Both the position numbers and the translations under genes were made by a program. A stretch of 64,000 bases of DNA from Microbacterium sp. T32 (GTDB lineage Bacteria > Actinomycetota > Actinomycetes > Actinomycetales > Microbacteriaceae), in the NCBI RefSeq assembly GCF_001619615.1, contig NZ_LQQP01000009.1:62001-126000 (forward strand), in the 5' to 3' direction. Positions 50,683 to 59,765 of this stretch are shown here, one piece after another. Numbering within the stretch: the first letter of the stretch is position 1; each line of letters opens with the position of its first letter. The notes under the pieces are model-generated. The model worked only from the letters and a program-made list of their open reading frames with translations. It had not been told where the DNA came from and ran no database searches.

Positions 50683-52356
50683 ATGGCGGAAGACCGGACG
50701 TGGCCACGGCGTGCATGGACGCGCGCGGTGGCCCTCGCGTCGATCGTCGGTCTGCTCGTGGTCGGCGCGGTGACGGCTCCCGCGGCCTCGGCGGCGAGCC
50801 CACCGGGATGGTTGTCCACCCGCGGCTCCACCATCGTGACCTCGACCGGGGCGCCGTACACGATCAAGGCTGCCGCGTGGTTCGGAATGGAGACGTCGAA
50901 CTGCGCCCCGCACGGGCTGTGGTCGATCTCGCTCGACGAGGGCCTCACGACCATCGCCGGAATGGGGTTCACGACCCTCCGGCTGCCGTTCTCGAACGAG
51001 TGTCTCTCGGCGTCCACGACGACCTCCATCAACGCCAACGTCAATCCTGGGCTCGACAAGCTGACGCCCCTCCAGCTGTTGGACACCGTGATCGCGCGGG
51101 CGAAGGCCCACGGGCTGTCGGTCATCCTCGACCGACACCGTCCCGACTCCGGCGCGCAGAGCGAGCTCTGGTACACCGCGCAGTACTCGGAGAAGCGCTG
51201 GATCGACGACTGGACGATGCTCGCGTCCCGCTACAAGGACGACCCCACCGTCATCGGCGTCGACCTCCACAACGAACCGCACGGACCGGCGTGCTGGAAC
51301 TGCGGCGACCCCGCCCGGGACTGGCGTGCGGCCGCCACCCGCGCGGGTAACGCCGTGCTGGCGGTCAACCCGCGGCTGCTGATCATCGTCGAGGGCGTCG
51401 AGCGGCAGAACGACGGGTCGAGCACGTGGTGGGGTGGGGGCCTGAAGGATGCCCGCTCTGCACCGGTCACGCTCTCGGTCGCGAACCGGGTCGTCTATTC
51501 GCCGCACGACTATCCGGCCTCCGTGTTCGCGCAGTCCTGGTTCGCCGACCCTCGGTACCCCGCCAACCTGGAAGCGCTGTGGGATGCCAACTGGGGCTAC
51601 CTCGCGAAGGAGAACATCGCTCCGGTGCTCCTGGGGGAGTTCGGCACGAAACTCGAGACCGCGAGCGACCAGAAGTGGCTGTCCACCCTCGTGGCCTACC
51701 TCGCCGATCGCGGGATCAGTTACGCCTACTGGTCGTTCAACCCCAACAGCGGAGACACCGGTGGCCTGGTCGCCGACGACTGGCGCACCCCGCAGACCGC
51801 GAAGCTGCGGGCGCTGGCGCCGATCCTGACCCCGGTCGCGCAGCCGACCCCGACCGCGACTCCGAAGCCCACGGCGACAGCGACGCCGAAGCCGACGGCC
51901 ACGCCGAAGCCGAAACCCACGGCGACGGCCACGCCGAAGCCGACGGCGACGCCGAAACCCACGGCGACGGCCACGCCGAAGCCGGCAGCGACCCCGACCC
52001 CGACGCCGACGCCCACGCCCTCCCCGACACCGAAGCCGACCGGCGTCTCCGCTCCCGCGACGATCGCGGCCACCTGGATCCCGCAGAGCACGTGGGGCGA
52101 GGGGTACGTCGCCGAACTGACGGTGACCGCGACCGGCGGTCCCGTGACCGCGTGGACGGTGTCGTGGTCCTCGCCGGGCGCCACGTCCGTGGTCAACGCG
52201 TGGGGGATGGCGTGCGGCATCCAGTCGTCCACCGTGACGTGCCGGGGGGATGCGTGGGCGGCCGCCCTCGCGCCCGGGCAGACGGTCCGGGTCGGTCTGC
52301 AGGTCGCGGCCCCCTCGGCGCCGAGCAGCCCGCGGTTGACCGTCACCGCCCGGTGA
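50683..52356 (+). CDS. Secreted GH5 cellulase-like enzyme with CBM2
   Basis: A 557-residue exported enzyme. Signal peptide about 1-38 (cut after ASA). GH5 catalytic domain about 40-385 with acid/base Glu198 (DLHNEPHG) and nucleophile Glu319 (LLGEFG). A Pro-Thr linker made of repeated TATPKP units spans about 388-448. A CBM2 carbohydrate-binding module ends the protein (about 452-557, Trp-rich and with a Cys pair). It should cut cellulose or a related beta-glucan outside the cell. Possible promoter: TACGAT at 50653-50658, then GGCAGG leader. Confidence 0.88.
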   Translation: MAEDRTWPRRAWTRAVALASIVGLLVVGAVTAPAASAASPPGWLSTRGSTIVTSTGAPYTIKAAAWFGMETSNCAPHGLWSISLDEGLTTIAGMGFTTLRLPFSNECLSASTTTSINANVNPGLDKLTPLQLLDTVIARAKAHGLSVILDRHRPDSGAQSELWYTAQYSEKRWIDDWTMLASRYKDDPTVIGVDLHNEPHGPACWNCGDPARDWRAAATRAGNAVLAVNPRLLIIVEGVERQNDGSSTWWGGGLKDARSAPVTLSVANRVVYSPHDYPASVFAQSWFADPRYPANLEALWDANWGYLAKENIAPVLLGEFGTKLETASDQKWLSTLVAYLADRGISYAYWSFNPNSGDTGGLVADDWRTPQTAKLRALAPILTPVAQPTPTATPKPTATATPKPTATPKPKPTATATPKPTATPKPTATATPKPAATPTPTPTPTPSPTPKPTGVSAPATIAATWIPQSTWGEGYVAELTVTATGGPVTAWTVSWSSPGATSVVNAWGMACGIQSSTVTCRGDAWAAALAPGQTVRVGLQVAAPSAPSSPRLTVTAR

Positions 52357-52436
52357 TCCGGCTCGTCGTGGCATCCATAGCTCGCCCATAGGCTCTGCTC
52401 GGCGCCGCTTAGTGGTCGGCTGCCTACGATGCGCCG

Positions 52437-54524
52437 GTGACCGCCGCACTCAGCATCCCGCAGACCCCGATCGCCCGACCCGCCGCCGCCGCGCCACCGA
52501 AGCACCGCGCGTGGCCGTGGGGCCTCGCCGCCGTCGCCGCGCTCGCGCTCGTCCTGACGGCGTGGCAGGTGTGGGACGGCGCGCCGTCGGATTACTACGC
52601 CTCCATCGCGGTGTCGATGAGTCAGTCGTGGTCGAACTTCTTCTTCGGCTCGATGGACCCGGCCGGCACGGTCACGCTCGACAAGATCCCCGGGTCGTTC
52701 TGGATCCCCGCGCTGTTCGTGAAGGCGTTCGGGTACTCGGCGTGGACGGTGATCCTGCCCAACGCCCTCGCGGCAGTCGGGGCGGCGCTCATCACGGCGG
52801 TGACGGCCCGGCGCCTGGCCGGCGTGCGCGCGGGGCTCATCGCGGGGGCCGTCGTCGCGGTCACGCCCATCCTCGTCGCGGTCGCGCGATCGAACCAGCC
52901 CGAGGCGTTCTTCGTGCTCGGCCTGTCGATCACGGCGTGGGCGGCGGTGCGCGCGATCCAGGCCCGCAGCCTCGGATGGCTCGTGGTCGCCGGCGCGGCG
53001 ATCGGCCTGTCGTTCCAGTTCTACATGCTCGAAGCGTGGGCGGTCTGGCCCGCGCTCGCTGCGGCATACCTGTGCACCGCGCAGTCGTGGAGACGCCGCG
53101 TCGGGCACCTGCTGGTGGCCGGAGCGGTCAGCGCGGTCGCCTCGCTCTGGTGGGTCGCGATCGTGTCGCTGATCCCCGCGAGCAGTCGCCCGTACATCGG
53201 CAGCACGCTGGGGAACAACCCCTGGGAGATGGTGTTCGGCTACAACGGGCTGGGGCGCTTCGGAGCGACGGATGACAGTTCGTCCTACGAGTCGTTCACC
53301 CCGCCGTTCTCCGGCAGCCCGGGCGTGCTGCGCCTGTTCAACGCACAGCTTGCGGGCCAGATCGCGTGGCTCATCCCCGCGGCATTGATCGCGCTCATCG
53401 TGCTGTGGATCCTGCGCTTCCCGCGGGCCCTGACGGTGCTGCTGACGGTGTGGACCCTCACGTTCGCCGCGATGTTCTCCGTCGTCGCCGGAATGCACCA
53501 GTTCTACACGGCGGCTCTCGCCGTGCCCCTCGGCCTGGCGGTGGCGACCGCGCTCGCGTGGAGCGCGCGGCAGGGCCGGACATGGCCCGCCGTCACGATC
53601 GTGGGCGTCGGTGCGGCCACCGCGGTCGGCATCGGCATCTCGGTCGGCGGGTACAGTGTGCCCGTCGCGCTGGCGCAGGCCGTCGTCGCGATCGTCGCGA
53701 TCGTGCTGCTGCTCAGTCGGCACCGCGCACGGCTCGTGACCACCGCGGCGATGCTGGTGGGCCTGCTGCTCACGCCCGCGGTCTGGTCGGCGGTGACGAT
53801 CGCGCACCCCAGTTCCATCAACCCGGTGGCCGGGGGAGTGTCGGAGATGGCGTCGAGCTTCGGCGGGGCGGGCTTCGGCGGTCGCACGGGCGGCGGCGGG
53901 TTCCCCGGTGGGCAGAACGGCGGCGGGTTCCCCGGTGCGCAGAACGGCGGCCCAGGCGCCGGCGGCTTCGCCGGGGCGCCGAACGGCGGCACGGGAGCCC
54001 AGGGCGGCACACGCGACGGTCGCGGCGGGGGCGGCTTCGCCTCCGGGTCGACGGACGGCCGGGGCGCCGGCGGCGGAACCGGCGGATTCGGCGCCGGCGC
54101 GGGCGGCTTCGGGGGCGACACGAGCGCGCTGCTGTCGTGGCTCGAGACGAACCGGGGCGGCGCGTCCTATCTCGCGGCGACGTTCGGCGCGCAGACCGCG
54201 GCGCAGCTCATCGTCGCGTCGGACGGCCAGTCGGTCCTGCCGATCGGCGGTTTCAACGGCACGGATGCCGCTCCCACCCTGGAGACGTTCATCTCGCTGG
54301 TCCAGAGCGGTGAGCTCCGCTACGTCATCGGCGGTCAGGACCGCATGGGCGGCCCCACCGGCGGAGCCCTCGGAGGTGGCAGCGGTTCGGGCGCCGCGAC
54401 CACGTCGACGAACACGGTCTCGGAGCAGATCCGCGCGTGGGTGCAGGAGAACTGCGAGACGGCGACCGACGCGCCCACGACGGTGTACGTCTGCAGTGCG
54501 GATGCCGCCGGCGGCGGCGCCTGA
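52437..54524 (+). CDS. GT39/ArnT-like membrane glycosyltransferase with Gly-rich loop
   Basis: A 695-residue paralogue of the protein at 38-40 kb. It shares YYASIAVSMSQSWSNFFFG and DPAGTVTLDKIPGS in the first outer loop and about eleven membrane helices. After the last helix comes a Gly-rich low-complexity stretch of about 90 residues (FGGAGFGGRTGGGGFPGG and similar), then a soluble C-terminal domain with two Cys (ENCETATDAPTTVYVCSAD). GTG start 6 nt after TACGAT, leaderless. It likely glycosylates envelope polymers or proteins. Confidence 0.8.
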   Translation: MTAALSIPQTPIARPAAAAPPKHRAWPWGLAAVAALALVLTAWQVWDGAPSDYYASIAVSMSQSWSNFFFGSMDPAGTVTLDKIPGSFWIPALFVKAFGYSAWTVILPNALAAVGAALITAVTARRLAGVRAGLIAGAVVAVTPILVAVARSNQPEAFFVLGLSITAWAAVRAIQARSLGWLVVAGAAIGLSFQFYMLEAWAVWPALAAAYLCTAQSWRRRVGHLLVAGAVSAVASLWWVAIVSLIPASSRPYIGSTLGNNPWEMVFGYNGLGRFGATDDSSSYESFTPPFSGSPGVLRLFNAQLAGQIAWLIPAALIALIVLWILRFPRALTVLLTVWTLTFAAMFSVVAGMHQFYTAALAVPLGLAVATALAWSARQGRTWPAVTIVGVGAATAVGIGISVGGYSVPVALAQAVVAIVAIVLLLSRHRARLVTTAAMLVGLLLTPAVWSAVTIAHPSSINPVAGGVSEMASSFGGAGFGGRTGGGGFPGGQNGGGFPGAQNGGPGAGGFAGAPNGGTGAQGGTRDGRGGGGFASGSTDGRGAGGGTGGFGAGAGGFGGDTSALLSWLETNRGGASYLAATFGAQTAAQLIVASDGQSVLPIGGFNGTDAAPTLETFISLVQSGELRYVIGGQDRMGGPTGGALGGGSGSGAATTSTNTVSEQIRAWVQENCETATDAPTTVYVCSADAAGGGA

Positions 54525-54557
54525 CCCGGGTCCGGGTCCGTTCCCGCGTCCCTCCCG

Positions 54558-55355
54558 TCAGAGGTCGCGGGAGAGGAACGCGATCCCGGCCTCGCGGAAC
54601 GTGCGAGCGCCCGGCGCGTTCACGTGGTGCCGGCCCGGGATGTCGGCGAACTCGCCTCGCGGCAGGAGCCCGGCCAGCCGCGCAGACTGATCGTGGATCG
54701 GATCCTCGGTCCCGGTGGCGATGAGCACCGGCTGCTGCGGCGGCGACGCGGGATCCGGATCGGTCTGCCCGAGCCGCATGCCCTCCGCGACGGCGACGAG
54801 CGCGCGCAGGTCGTTGCCCGGGACGCGGTCGGCGAGCGACATGTAGCGCAGGGTCGTGGCATCCTGAACCGGCTCGCCGTGATCGAGGAACGCCCGGGCC
54901 TGATCGACCTGGAGGCGCGCGAGCGGACGGCCGTCCGGGATGCCGCCGAGCACCGCGCGCTCGACGTGCTCCGGCGCATCGACCGCGAGCTGCCAGCCCA
55001 CGCGCCCGCCGAGCGAGTAGCCCAGGTAGCGCACCTGGTCGAGAAGGTAGGTGTCGAGGACGGCGACGAGGTCGGCGACGAGAGCGGTCATCTCGTACGA
55101 CGCGGGGTCGTGCGGCTTGTCGCTGAGGCCGTGTCCGCGCTGGTCGACCGCGAGCACGCGGAACCCGGCGCGCAGCAGGTCGCGCACCCAGCCGGTGTTG
55201 ACCCAGTTGTCGCGCGTCGACGAGCCGAAGCCGTGCACGCACAGAACCGGCGGCGCCTCGGGGTCGCCCCACGAGTACGTCGCGAGGCGGATGTTGTCGC
55301 CCACGATCACGAACTGCGCAGGGGGGACCTCGGTGAGGGCGGGCACGGCATCCAT
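54558..55355 (-). CDS. Alpha/beta hydrolase
   Basis: A 265-residue hydrolase. VLCVHGFGSST carries the oxyanion residues, the nucleophile elbow is GYSLGG (Ser114), Asp is likely in TGTEDPIHD and the catalytic His in PGRHHVNAPG. It fits the large class of esterases, lactonases and dehalogenase-like proteins of unknown substrate. CAGGAT lies 7 nt before the ATG. It is divergent from the mismatch glycosylase gene. Confidence 0.82.
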   Translation of the reverse strand: MDAVPALTEVPPAQFVIVGDNIRLATYSWGDPEAPPVLCVHGFGSSTRDNWVNTGWVRDLLRAGFRVLAVDQRGHGLSDKPHDPASYEMTALVADLVAVLDTYLLDQVRYLGYSLGGRVGWQLAVDAPEHVERAVLGGIPDGRPLARLQVDQARAFLDHGEPVQDATTLRYMSLADRVPGNDLRALVAVAEGMRLGQTDPDPASPPQQPVLIATGTEDPIHDQSARLAGLLPRGEFADIPGRHHVNAPGARTFREAGIAFLSRDL

Positions 55356-55412
55356 TCCGCCGATCCTGGCACAACGGGGCATCGCCCGCGCGGATGTGGT
55401 CATAGTGGTCGC

Positions 55413-55982
55413 ATGGGCTATTCGCGCGCCGAGCTGGAGTCGTTCCGGGATGCCACGATCTCCGACCTCACAGGACCGGGGCTGCGGCTGCTCTTCGTCG
55501 GCATCAACCCGGGGCTCTGGACGGCGGCCACCGGGACGCCCTTCGCGCGGCCGGGCAACCGCTTCTGGCCGGCGCTCGTCGAGGCCGGGATCCTGCCGCG
55601 GCTCCCCGCGTACAGCGGGCCGCTCGACGACGCCGACCGCGCGATGATCTTCGCGGCGGGGGTGGGGGTGTCGAACCTCGTCGCGCGGGCCACGGCGCGC
55701 GCCGACGAGCTCGCGCGCGAAGAGCTGCGCGACGGCGCGCGGAGTCTCGAGACCCGCGTGGCCGCGCTCGCGCCCCGTGCCGTTGCCGTCGTCGGTCTCA
55801 CCGCGTACCGGCAGGGCTTCGACCGCCCCAAGGCGCGGGCCGGGCGGCAGGACGAGAGCATCGGGGGAGCGCCCACCTGGGTGCTGCCGAACCCCAGCGG
55901 GCTCAACGCGCACGACACCGTCGCCTCCCTCGCCCGCGCGTACGCCGAGCCCGCGCGGGCGGCGGGGATCCTCGCGGACTGA
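55413..55982 (+). CDS. mug: G/U mismatch-specific DNA glycosylase
   Basis: A 189-residue uracil-DNA glycosylase superfamily protein of the MUG family. FVGINPGL (28-35) holds the catalytic Asn32, NRFWPAL the damaged-base pocket, and LPNPSGLNAH the second conserved motif. It removes uracil or ethenocytosine opposite guanine. CATAGT ends 6 nt before the ATG (leaderless). Confidence 0.9.
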   Translation: MGYSRAELESFRDATISDLTGPGLRLLFVGINPGLWTAATGTPFARPGNRFWPALVEAGILPRLPAYSGPLDDADRAMIFAAGVGVSNLVARATARADELAREELRDGARSLETRVAALAPRAVAVVGLTAYRQGFDRPKARAGRQDESIGGAPTWVLPNPSGLNAHDTVASLARAYAEPARAAGILAD

Positions 55983-56060
55983 CCCCTCCTCCCCAGGGGA
56001 GAACGTCGACCGCGGTCGCCGGCACCGGGCTACGGTGGACCGGGTCGGAAGGGGACGCGT

Positions 56061-56357
56061 GTGATCGTGGAGTTCGAGGGAGAGGTCTTCCGCTGGGCCG
56101 CGCGGCTCGACAGCGACTGGTACTTCGTCGCGCTGCCGCTCGAGCTGAGCGAGGCCGTCTGCGAGACGCAGACCTTCCGGCGCGGTTTCGGGGGCGTCCG
56201 GGTCGAGGCGACGATCGGATCGTCGACCTGGCGGACCTCGGTGTTCCCGCAGTCCACGGGCGAGTACGTTCTGCCGCTCAAGCGCGCCGTGCGCGACCGG
56301 GAGGACATCGCCCCCGACGGCATCGTCCTCGTGCAGCTGTCGGTCCTCGACGCCTGA
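56061..56357 (+). CDS. DUF1905-family protein
   Basis: A 98-residue protein fitting DUF1905: it begins FEGEVFRWAARLDSDWYFVALP and continues FGGVRVEATIGSSTWRTSVFP, a small beta-barrel-like family of unknown function. The GTG start follows an AAGGGG site. It is followed by a prepilin-peptidase-like gene 17 nt away. Confidence 0.8.
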   Translation: MIVEFEGEVFRWAARLDSDWYFVALPLELSEAVCETQTFRRGFGGVRVEATIGSSTWRTSVFPQSTGEYVLPLKRAVRDREDIAPDGIVLVQLSVLDA

Positions 56358-56374
56358 CCCGCCTGGCCGCCGCC

Positions 56375-56827
56375 ATGCTCTCCGCCGCGCTGGCCGTGTT
56401 CGCGGTCCTCAGCGTCGTCCTCGCCGTCATCGACCACCGCCACCACCGGCTCCCGCACGCCCTCGTCCTCCCCGGACTCGCGCTCGCGCTGACGCTCCTG
56501 ACCTCCGCGGCGCTCGCCGCCGGCCAGGCCGAACGGATCGCGGGAGTGTGGGGCGGAGCGGCATCCGCGTTCCTCCTGTGCCTCGCGCTGCGGTCGGCCC
56601 GCCCCGCCGCGTTCGGCGGGGGAGACGTGACGCTCGCGGCCCTCGCGGGCGCCCACCTCGGCTGGTTCGGATCGGATGCCGTGGCCTCGGGGCTGGCGGC
56701 CGGATTCGTGTGCGGCGGGGCGGCGGGACTCGGCGCCCTCCTCGCCGCCGGCCGCCGCGCGGAGTTCGCGTTCGGCCCGCCCCTGCTGCTCGGGACGTGG
56801 TGGGCGCTGCTCCGCGCGCTGGTGTGA
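56375..56827 (+). CDS. A24 prepilin-peptidase-like membrane protein
   Basis: A 150-residue membrane protein with about five helices. The aspartyl-protease residues are Asp20 in VIDHRHHRLPHALVLP and the Asp of GGGDVTLAALAG (the GxGD motif), both present. It lacks the N-methylation domain of full PilD, like TadV/CpaA peptidases. It would process pilin-like preproteins, but no pilus genes are in the window. Confidence 0.8.
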   Translation: MLSAALAVFAVLSVVLAVIDHRHHRLPHALVLPGLALALTLLTSAALAAGQAERIAGVWGGAASAFLLCLALRSARPAAFGGGDVTLAALAGAHLGWFGSDAVASGLAAGFVCGGAAGLGALLAAGRRAEFAFGPPLLLGTWWALLRALV

Positions 56828-56838
56828 GCGGCCGAGGT

Positions 56839-56903
56839 TCGCAGAATCCGACGTTTCTCGCAGAATCCGCCCGAGATCCTGCGAGATCGGGGCCATTCTG
56901 CGA
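56839..56903. repeat. Three copies of TCGCAGAAT before the BrkB-like gene
   Basis: Direct copies start at 56839 and 56858 (both extended to TCGCAGAATCCG, 19 nt apart); an inverted copy lies at 56895-56903. The spacing suggests an operator or hairpin, but no known site matches. Confidence 0.6.
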
Positions 56904-56962
56904 ATTCCGGTGCGCGGTCAACCCCGCGGGGGGAATCCGCCGGGGCCGCATAGCCTGAGGAA

Positions 56963-57982
56963 ATGGCAGACCTCCTCCGTCGCGTCACCGCCTGGGCCCT
57001 GCAGCGGCGACTCGTGCGCGGCTATCTCGTGTACACGGGACGGCGCGGACCGATGCTCGCCGACAGCGTGACGTACCGCACGCTCTTCAGCGTCTTCGCC
57101 GGGGTCCTCATCGGGTTCTCGTTCGCCGCCGTCTGGCTCGCCGACAACCCCGACGGGCTCGCCGCCCTGACGCGCGCGGTCAACAGCGCGATCCCCGGTC
57201 TCGTCGGGCCCGACGGCCTCATCGACGTCGCCTCGATCAAAGCGCCCGCCGGATTCACGGTCGCGGGCATTCTCGGATCGCTCGGTCTCGTCGGCGCCGC
57301 GATCGGCGCGATCGGCTCGCTCCGCTCGGCGCTCCGCCAGATCGCGGACGTCACCACCGAGGACACCTTCATCGTCTGGGTGATCCTCCGAAACCTCGCG
57401 CTCGCGATCGGTGTGGGAGTCGCGCTCGCCGCGGCCGCGGGCGTGACGTTCCTCGCCACGGCGGGACTGACGTGGGTGCGCGGTCTCCTCGGCATCTCGG
57501 CCGATTCGTGGGTCACCGGCATCCTGACGTGGCTCCTCTCGACCCTGGTGGTCCTCGCGCTCGACACGGCCGTCGTGGCCGCGGCCTTCGCGCTCTTGTC
57601 GGGCCTGCGGGTCCGGCGGGGGACGCTGCTCCGCGGTGCCGTGCTGGGCGGCGTCGGCCTGGTGGCGCTGCAGCAGCTGTCGGGGCTGTTCGTCGGGGGA
57701 GCGAGCAGCAACCCGCTCCTCGCGACGTTCGCCGCCCTCATCGCGCTCCTCCTGTGGCTGAACCTCTCGAGCCAGGTGATCCTCCTCGCCGGCGCCTACA
57801 TCACCGTCGGGCACGAGGAGGACGAGGACCGCGAGCGCGCGAAGTTCGGGGCGACGACGCTCGCGCAGTTCCGCGTGCAGCGCGCCGAGCGGGCCGTGCA
57901 GGCGGACGTCGGCGAATTGGATGCCGCCCGCGAGGCGGAGGCGAAGGAGCGCGAGGCGGCGGCGGCCGCGGCGCGAGCCTAG
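56963..57982 (+). CDS. YihY/BrkB-family membrane protein
   Basis: A 339-residue inner-membrane protein with about six helices, matching the YihY/BrkB family. Conserved parts include LADSVTYRTLFSVFAGVLIGFS and GGASSNPLLATFAALIALLLWLNLSSQVILLAGA. Its role is not established; it is often called virulence factor BrkB or RNase BN by error. A Lys/Arg/Ala coiled tail follows. TAGCCT and GAGGAA precede the ATG. Confidence 0.87.
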   Translation: MADLLRRVTAWALQRRLVRGYLVYTGRRGPMLADSVTYRTLFSVFAGVLIGFSFAAVWLADNPDGLAALTRAVNSAIPGLVGPDGLIDVASIKAPAGFTVAGILGSLGLVGAAIGAIGSLRSALRQIADVTTEDTFIVWVILRNLALAIGVGVALAAAAGVTFLATAGLTWVRGLLGISADSWVTGILTWLLSTLVVLALDTAVVAAAFALLSGLRVRRGTLLRGAVLGGVGLVALQQLSGLFVGGASSNPLLATFAALIALLLWLNLSSQVILLAGAYITVGHEEDEDRERAKFGATTLAQFRVQRAERAVQADVGELDAAREAEAKEREAAAAAARA

Positions 57983-57992
57983 GGTGGGGGCC

Positions 57993-58700
57993 ATGACCGA
58001 GCGCACCGCCGCGTACACTGCCGACGCGGTCCGGGCCGCGGAAGCACCGCTGCTCGCCGCGGGCCGTCCGCTCATGCGTGAGGCCGCTCACGCCCTCGCC
58101 GCCCTCGTCGCCGATGAGCTGGCAGGCACGCGCGGACCCGTCCTCGTGCTCGCGGGGTCCGGCGACAACGGCGGCGATGCGCTGTTCGCCGCGGCCGAGT
58201 TCGCCGCCTCCGCGACCCGCGTCGACATCGTGCTCACGCGCGACCGCGTGCACCGGGAGGGCCTCGACGCGGCCCTCGCCGCGGGCGCCCGGATCCGGGA
58301 TGCCTCGGACATCTGCGCCGCCGTAGCCGATCACGTCCTGGTGGTCGACGGCATCCTGGGAATCGGCGCCTCCGCCGACCCGCGGCTCCGCGGGACCGCG
58401 CGCGCGGTCGTCGAGGCGCTCCGCCCGGCGGTGGTCGCGGGGCGCGTCCGGGTCCTCGCCGTGGACATCCCCAGCGGTCTGCACCCCGACACGGGCGAAG
58501 CGGATGCCGCCGTCCTCCCCGCCGCGACCACCGTCACGTTCGGGGCCGTCAAGGCGGGCCTGGTGCGGGGTCGCGGACCGGAGCTCGCCGGGCGCATCGT
58601 CCTCGTCGATCTCGGGCTCGAGCCGCAGCTGCGGCGCGTGCGCCCCGCGGTCACCGCGGCCGTGCCGATCGTGCGGACCGCGCCGGCGTCGCAGCCCTAG
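57993..58700 (+). CDS. nnrE: NAD(P)HX epimerase
   Basis: A 235-residue YjeF N-terminal domain protein that repairs hydrated NAD(P)H by epimerising it. GSGDNGGDALFAA is the Rossmann loop of the family and VLVVDGILGIGASADPRLRG the metal/active-site region with Asp. No fused dehydratase domain is present, so the partner must be elsewhere. TAGGGT ends 7 nt before the ATG. Confidence 0.85.
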   Translation: MTERTAAYTADAVRAAEAPLLAAGRPLMREAAHALAALVADELAGTRGPVLVLAGSGDNGGDALFAAAEFAASATRVDIVLTRDRVHREGLDAALAAGARIRDASDICAAVADHVLVVDGILGIGASADPRLRGTARAVVEALRPAVVAGRVRVLAVDIPSGLHPDTGEADAAVLPAATTVTFGAVKAGLVRGRGPELAGRIVLVDLGLEPQLRRVRPAVTAAVPIVRTAPASQP

Positions 58701-58713
58701 CCGTGGGTCGCGT

Positions 58714-59469
58714 TCAGCGGGCGTAACGCTCGACGAACGCCCGCAGGATGCGTCCCGTCTCGGTGACGGGCGCCCGCCGGACCGCCGCGAGGGTCAGGTC
58801 GAGCTCGTCGGGCGCGAAGTATCCGTACGACGCGTACGCGTGGATCCGCGTGACGATGCCGTCGACGTCGAGCTCCGGGTGGAACTGCGTCGCGTAGACG
58901 TTCTCACCGACGCGGAACATCTGCACGGGACACGTGGCGGACGAGGCCAGGAGCGTCGCCGCCGCGGGGAGGGCGGCGATCGCCTCCTTGTGGCCCACGA
59001 ACGCCGGGAACGTGTCGGGGAGGCCCACGAGGAGCGGGTCCGCGCGGCCGGCATCCGTCAGCGACACGTCCACGACGCTGATCGGCTCGGCGTACGTGCC
59101 GTCGATCGGGGCGCCCAGGTGCGTGCCGAGGGTGCCGACGCCGTAGCAGGCGCCGAGGAACGGCGCGTCCCGCGCGACGACGCGATCGACGAGCGCCGCC
59201 ATCTCGGCCTCCACCCGCCGCTGGACCGCGGACTTCCTCTCCCACGGATCGGACGCGTTGAACGGGCTCCCGCCGACGAGGATCCCGGCGACGTCGTCGA
59301 GGTCGATGTCGGGCATCGGCTCGCGCTCGAGCCGGACCCTCCGCAGCCGCTCGGGAGGCAGGCCCGTGAACCGCAGGAACAGCGCGTATTCCTCGTCCGC
59401 GGGGAGGTCCTGCGCGCGGGTCGCGAGGAGCACGAACGGCTTGTCGCCGGGGAGGTCCGCGCTCGTCAC
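58714..59469 (-). CDS. Class I glutamine amidotransferase-like protein
   Basis: A 251-residue GATase1 protein with nucleophile Cys108 in GACYGVG and His197/Glu199 in TQFHPEL, the complete triad. These stand-alone, GuaA-like proteins may act on gamma-glutamyl compounds; the partner is unknown. TAGACT ends 7 nt before the GTG start. Confidence 0.85.
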   Translation of the reverse strand: MTSADLPGDKPFVLLATRAQDLPADEEYALFLRFTGLPPERLRRVRLEREPMPDIDLDDVAGILVGGSPFNASDPWERKSAVQRRVEAEMAALVDRVVARDAPFLGACYGVGTLGTHLGAPIDGTYAEPISVVDVSLTDAGRADPLLVGLPDTFPAFVGHKEAIAALPAAATLLASSATCPVQMFRVGENVYATQFHPELDVDGIVTRIHAYASYGYFAPDELDLTLAAVRRAPVTETGRILRAFVERYAR

Positions 59470-59537
59470 CCGAGCGAGTCTAGGCGAGGGGTGTCAAGGC
59501 GCGGGCGGTGCGCGGAGGCCCGGTCTACGCTGGAGCC

Positions 59538-59765
59538 ATGGCTATTGCACGACTGACCGGAGGCCCGCTCGACGGGCAGGTGATCCCGCTCGAGAACGAG
59601 TCCGACGACTCGCTGATCCTTCCCTACAGCGAAGGCCAGCTCGTCTACCGCCGCGAGGGCGGGCTCGAGCACACGGGCGAGTCCGACGGTCCGACCCAGG
59701 CGGTCTTCGTCTACGTCGAGGAGACCGAGGACATCAACCCGGACGTCGACGGACGCGACGATTGA
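59538..59765 (+). CDS. Small conserved hypothetical protein, 75 aa
   Basis: A 75-residue acidic protein (MAIARLTGGPLDGQVIPL, then DDSLILPYSEGQLVYRRE and VFVYVEETEDINPD). No family function. TACGCT ends 7 nt before the ATG. Its stop overlaps the TTG start of the CYTH gene, so both are co-translated. Confidence 0.7.
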   Translation: MAIARLTGGPLDGQVIPLENESDDSLILPYSEGQLVYRREGGLEHTGESDGPTQAVFVYVEETEDINPDVDGRDD

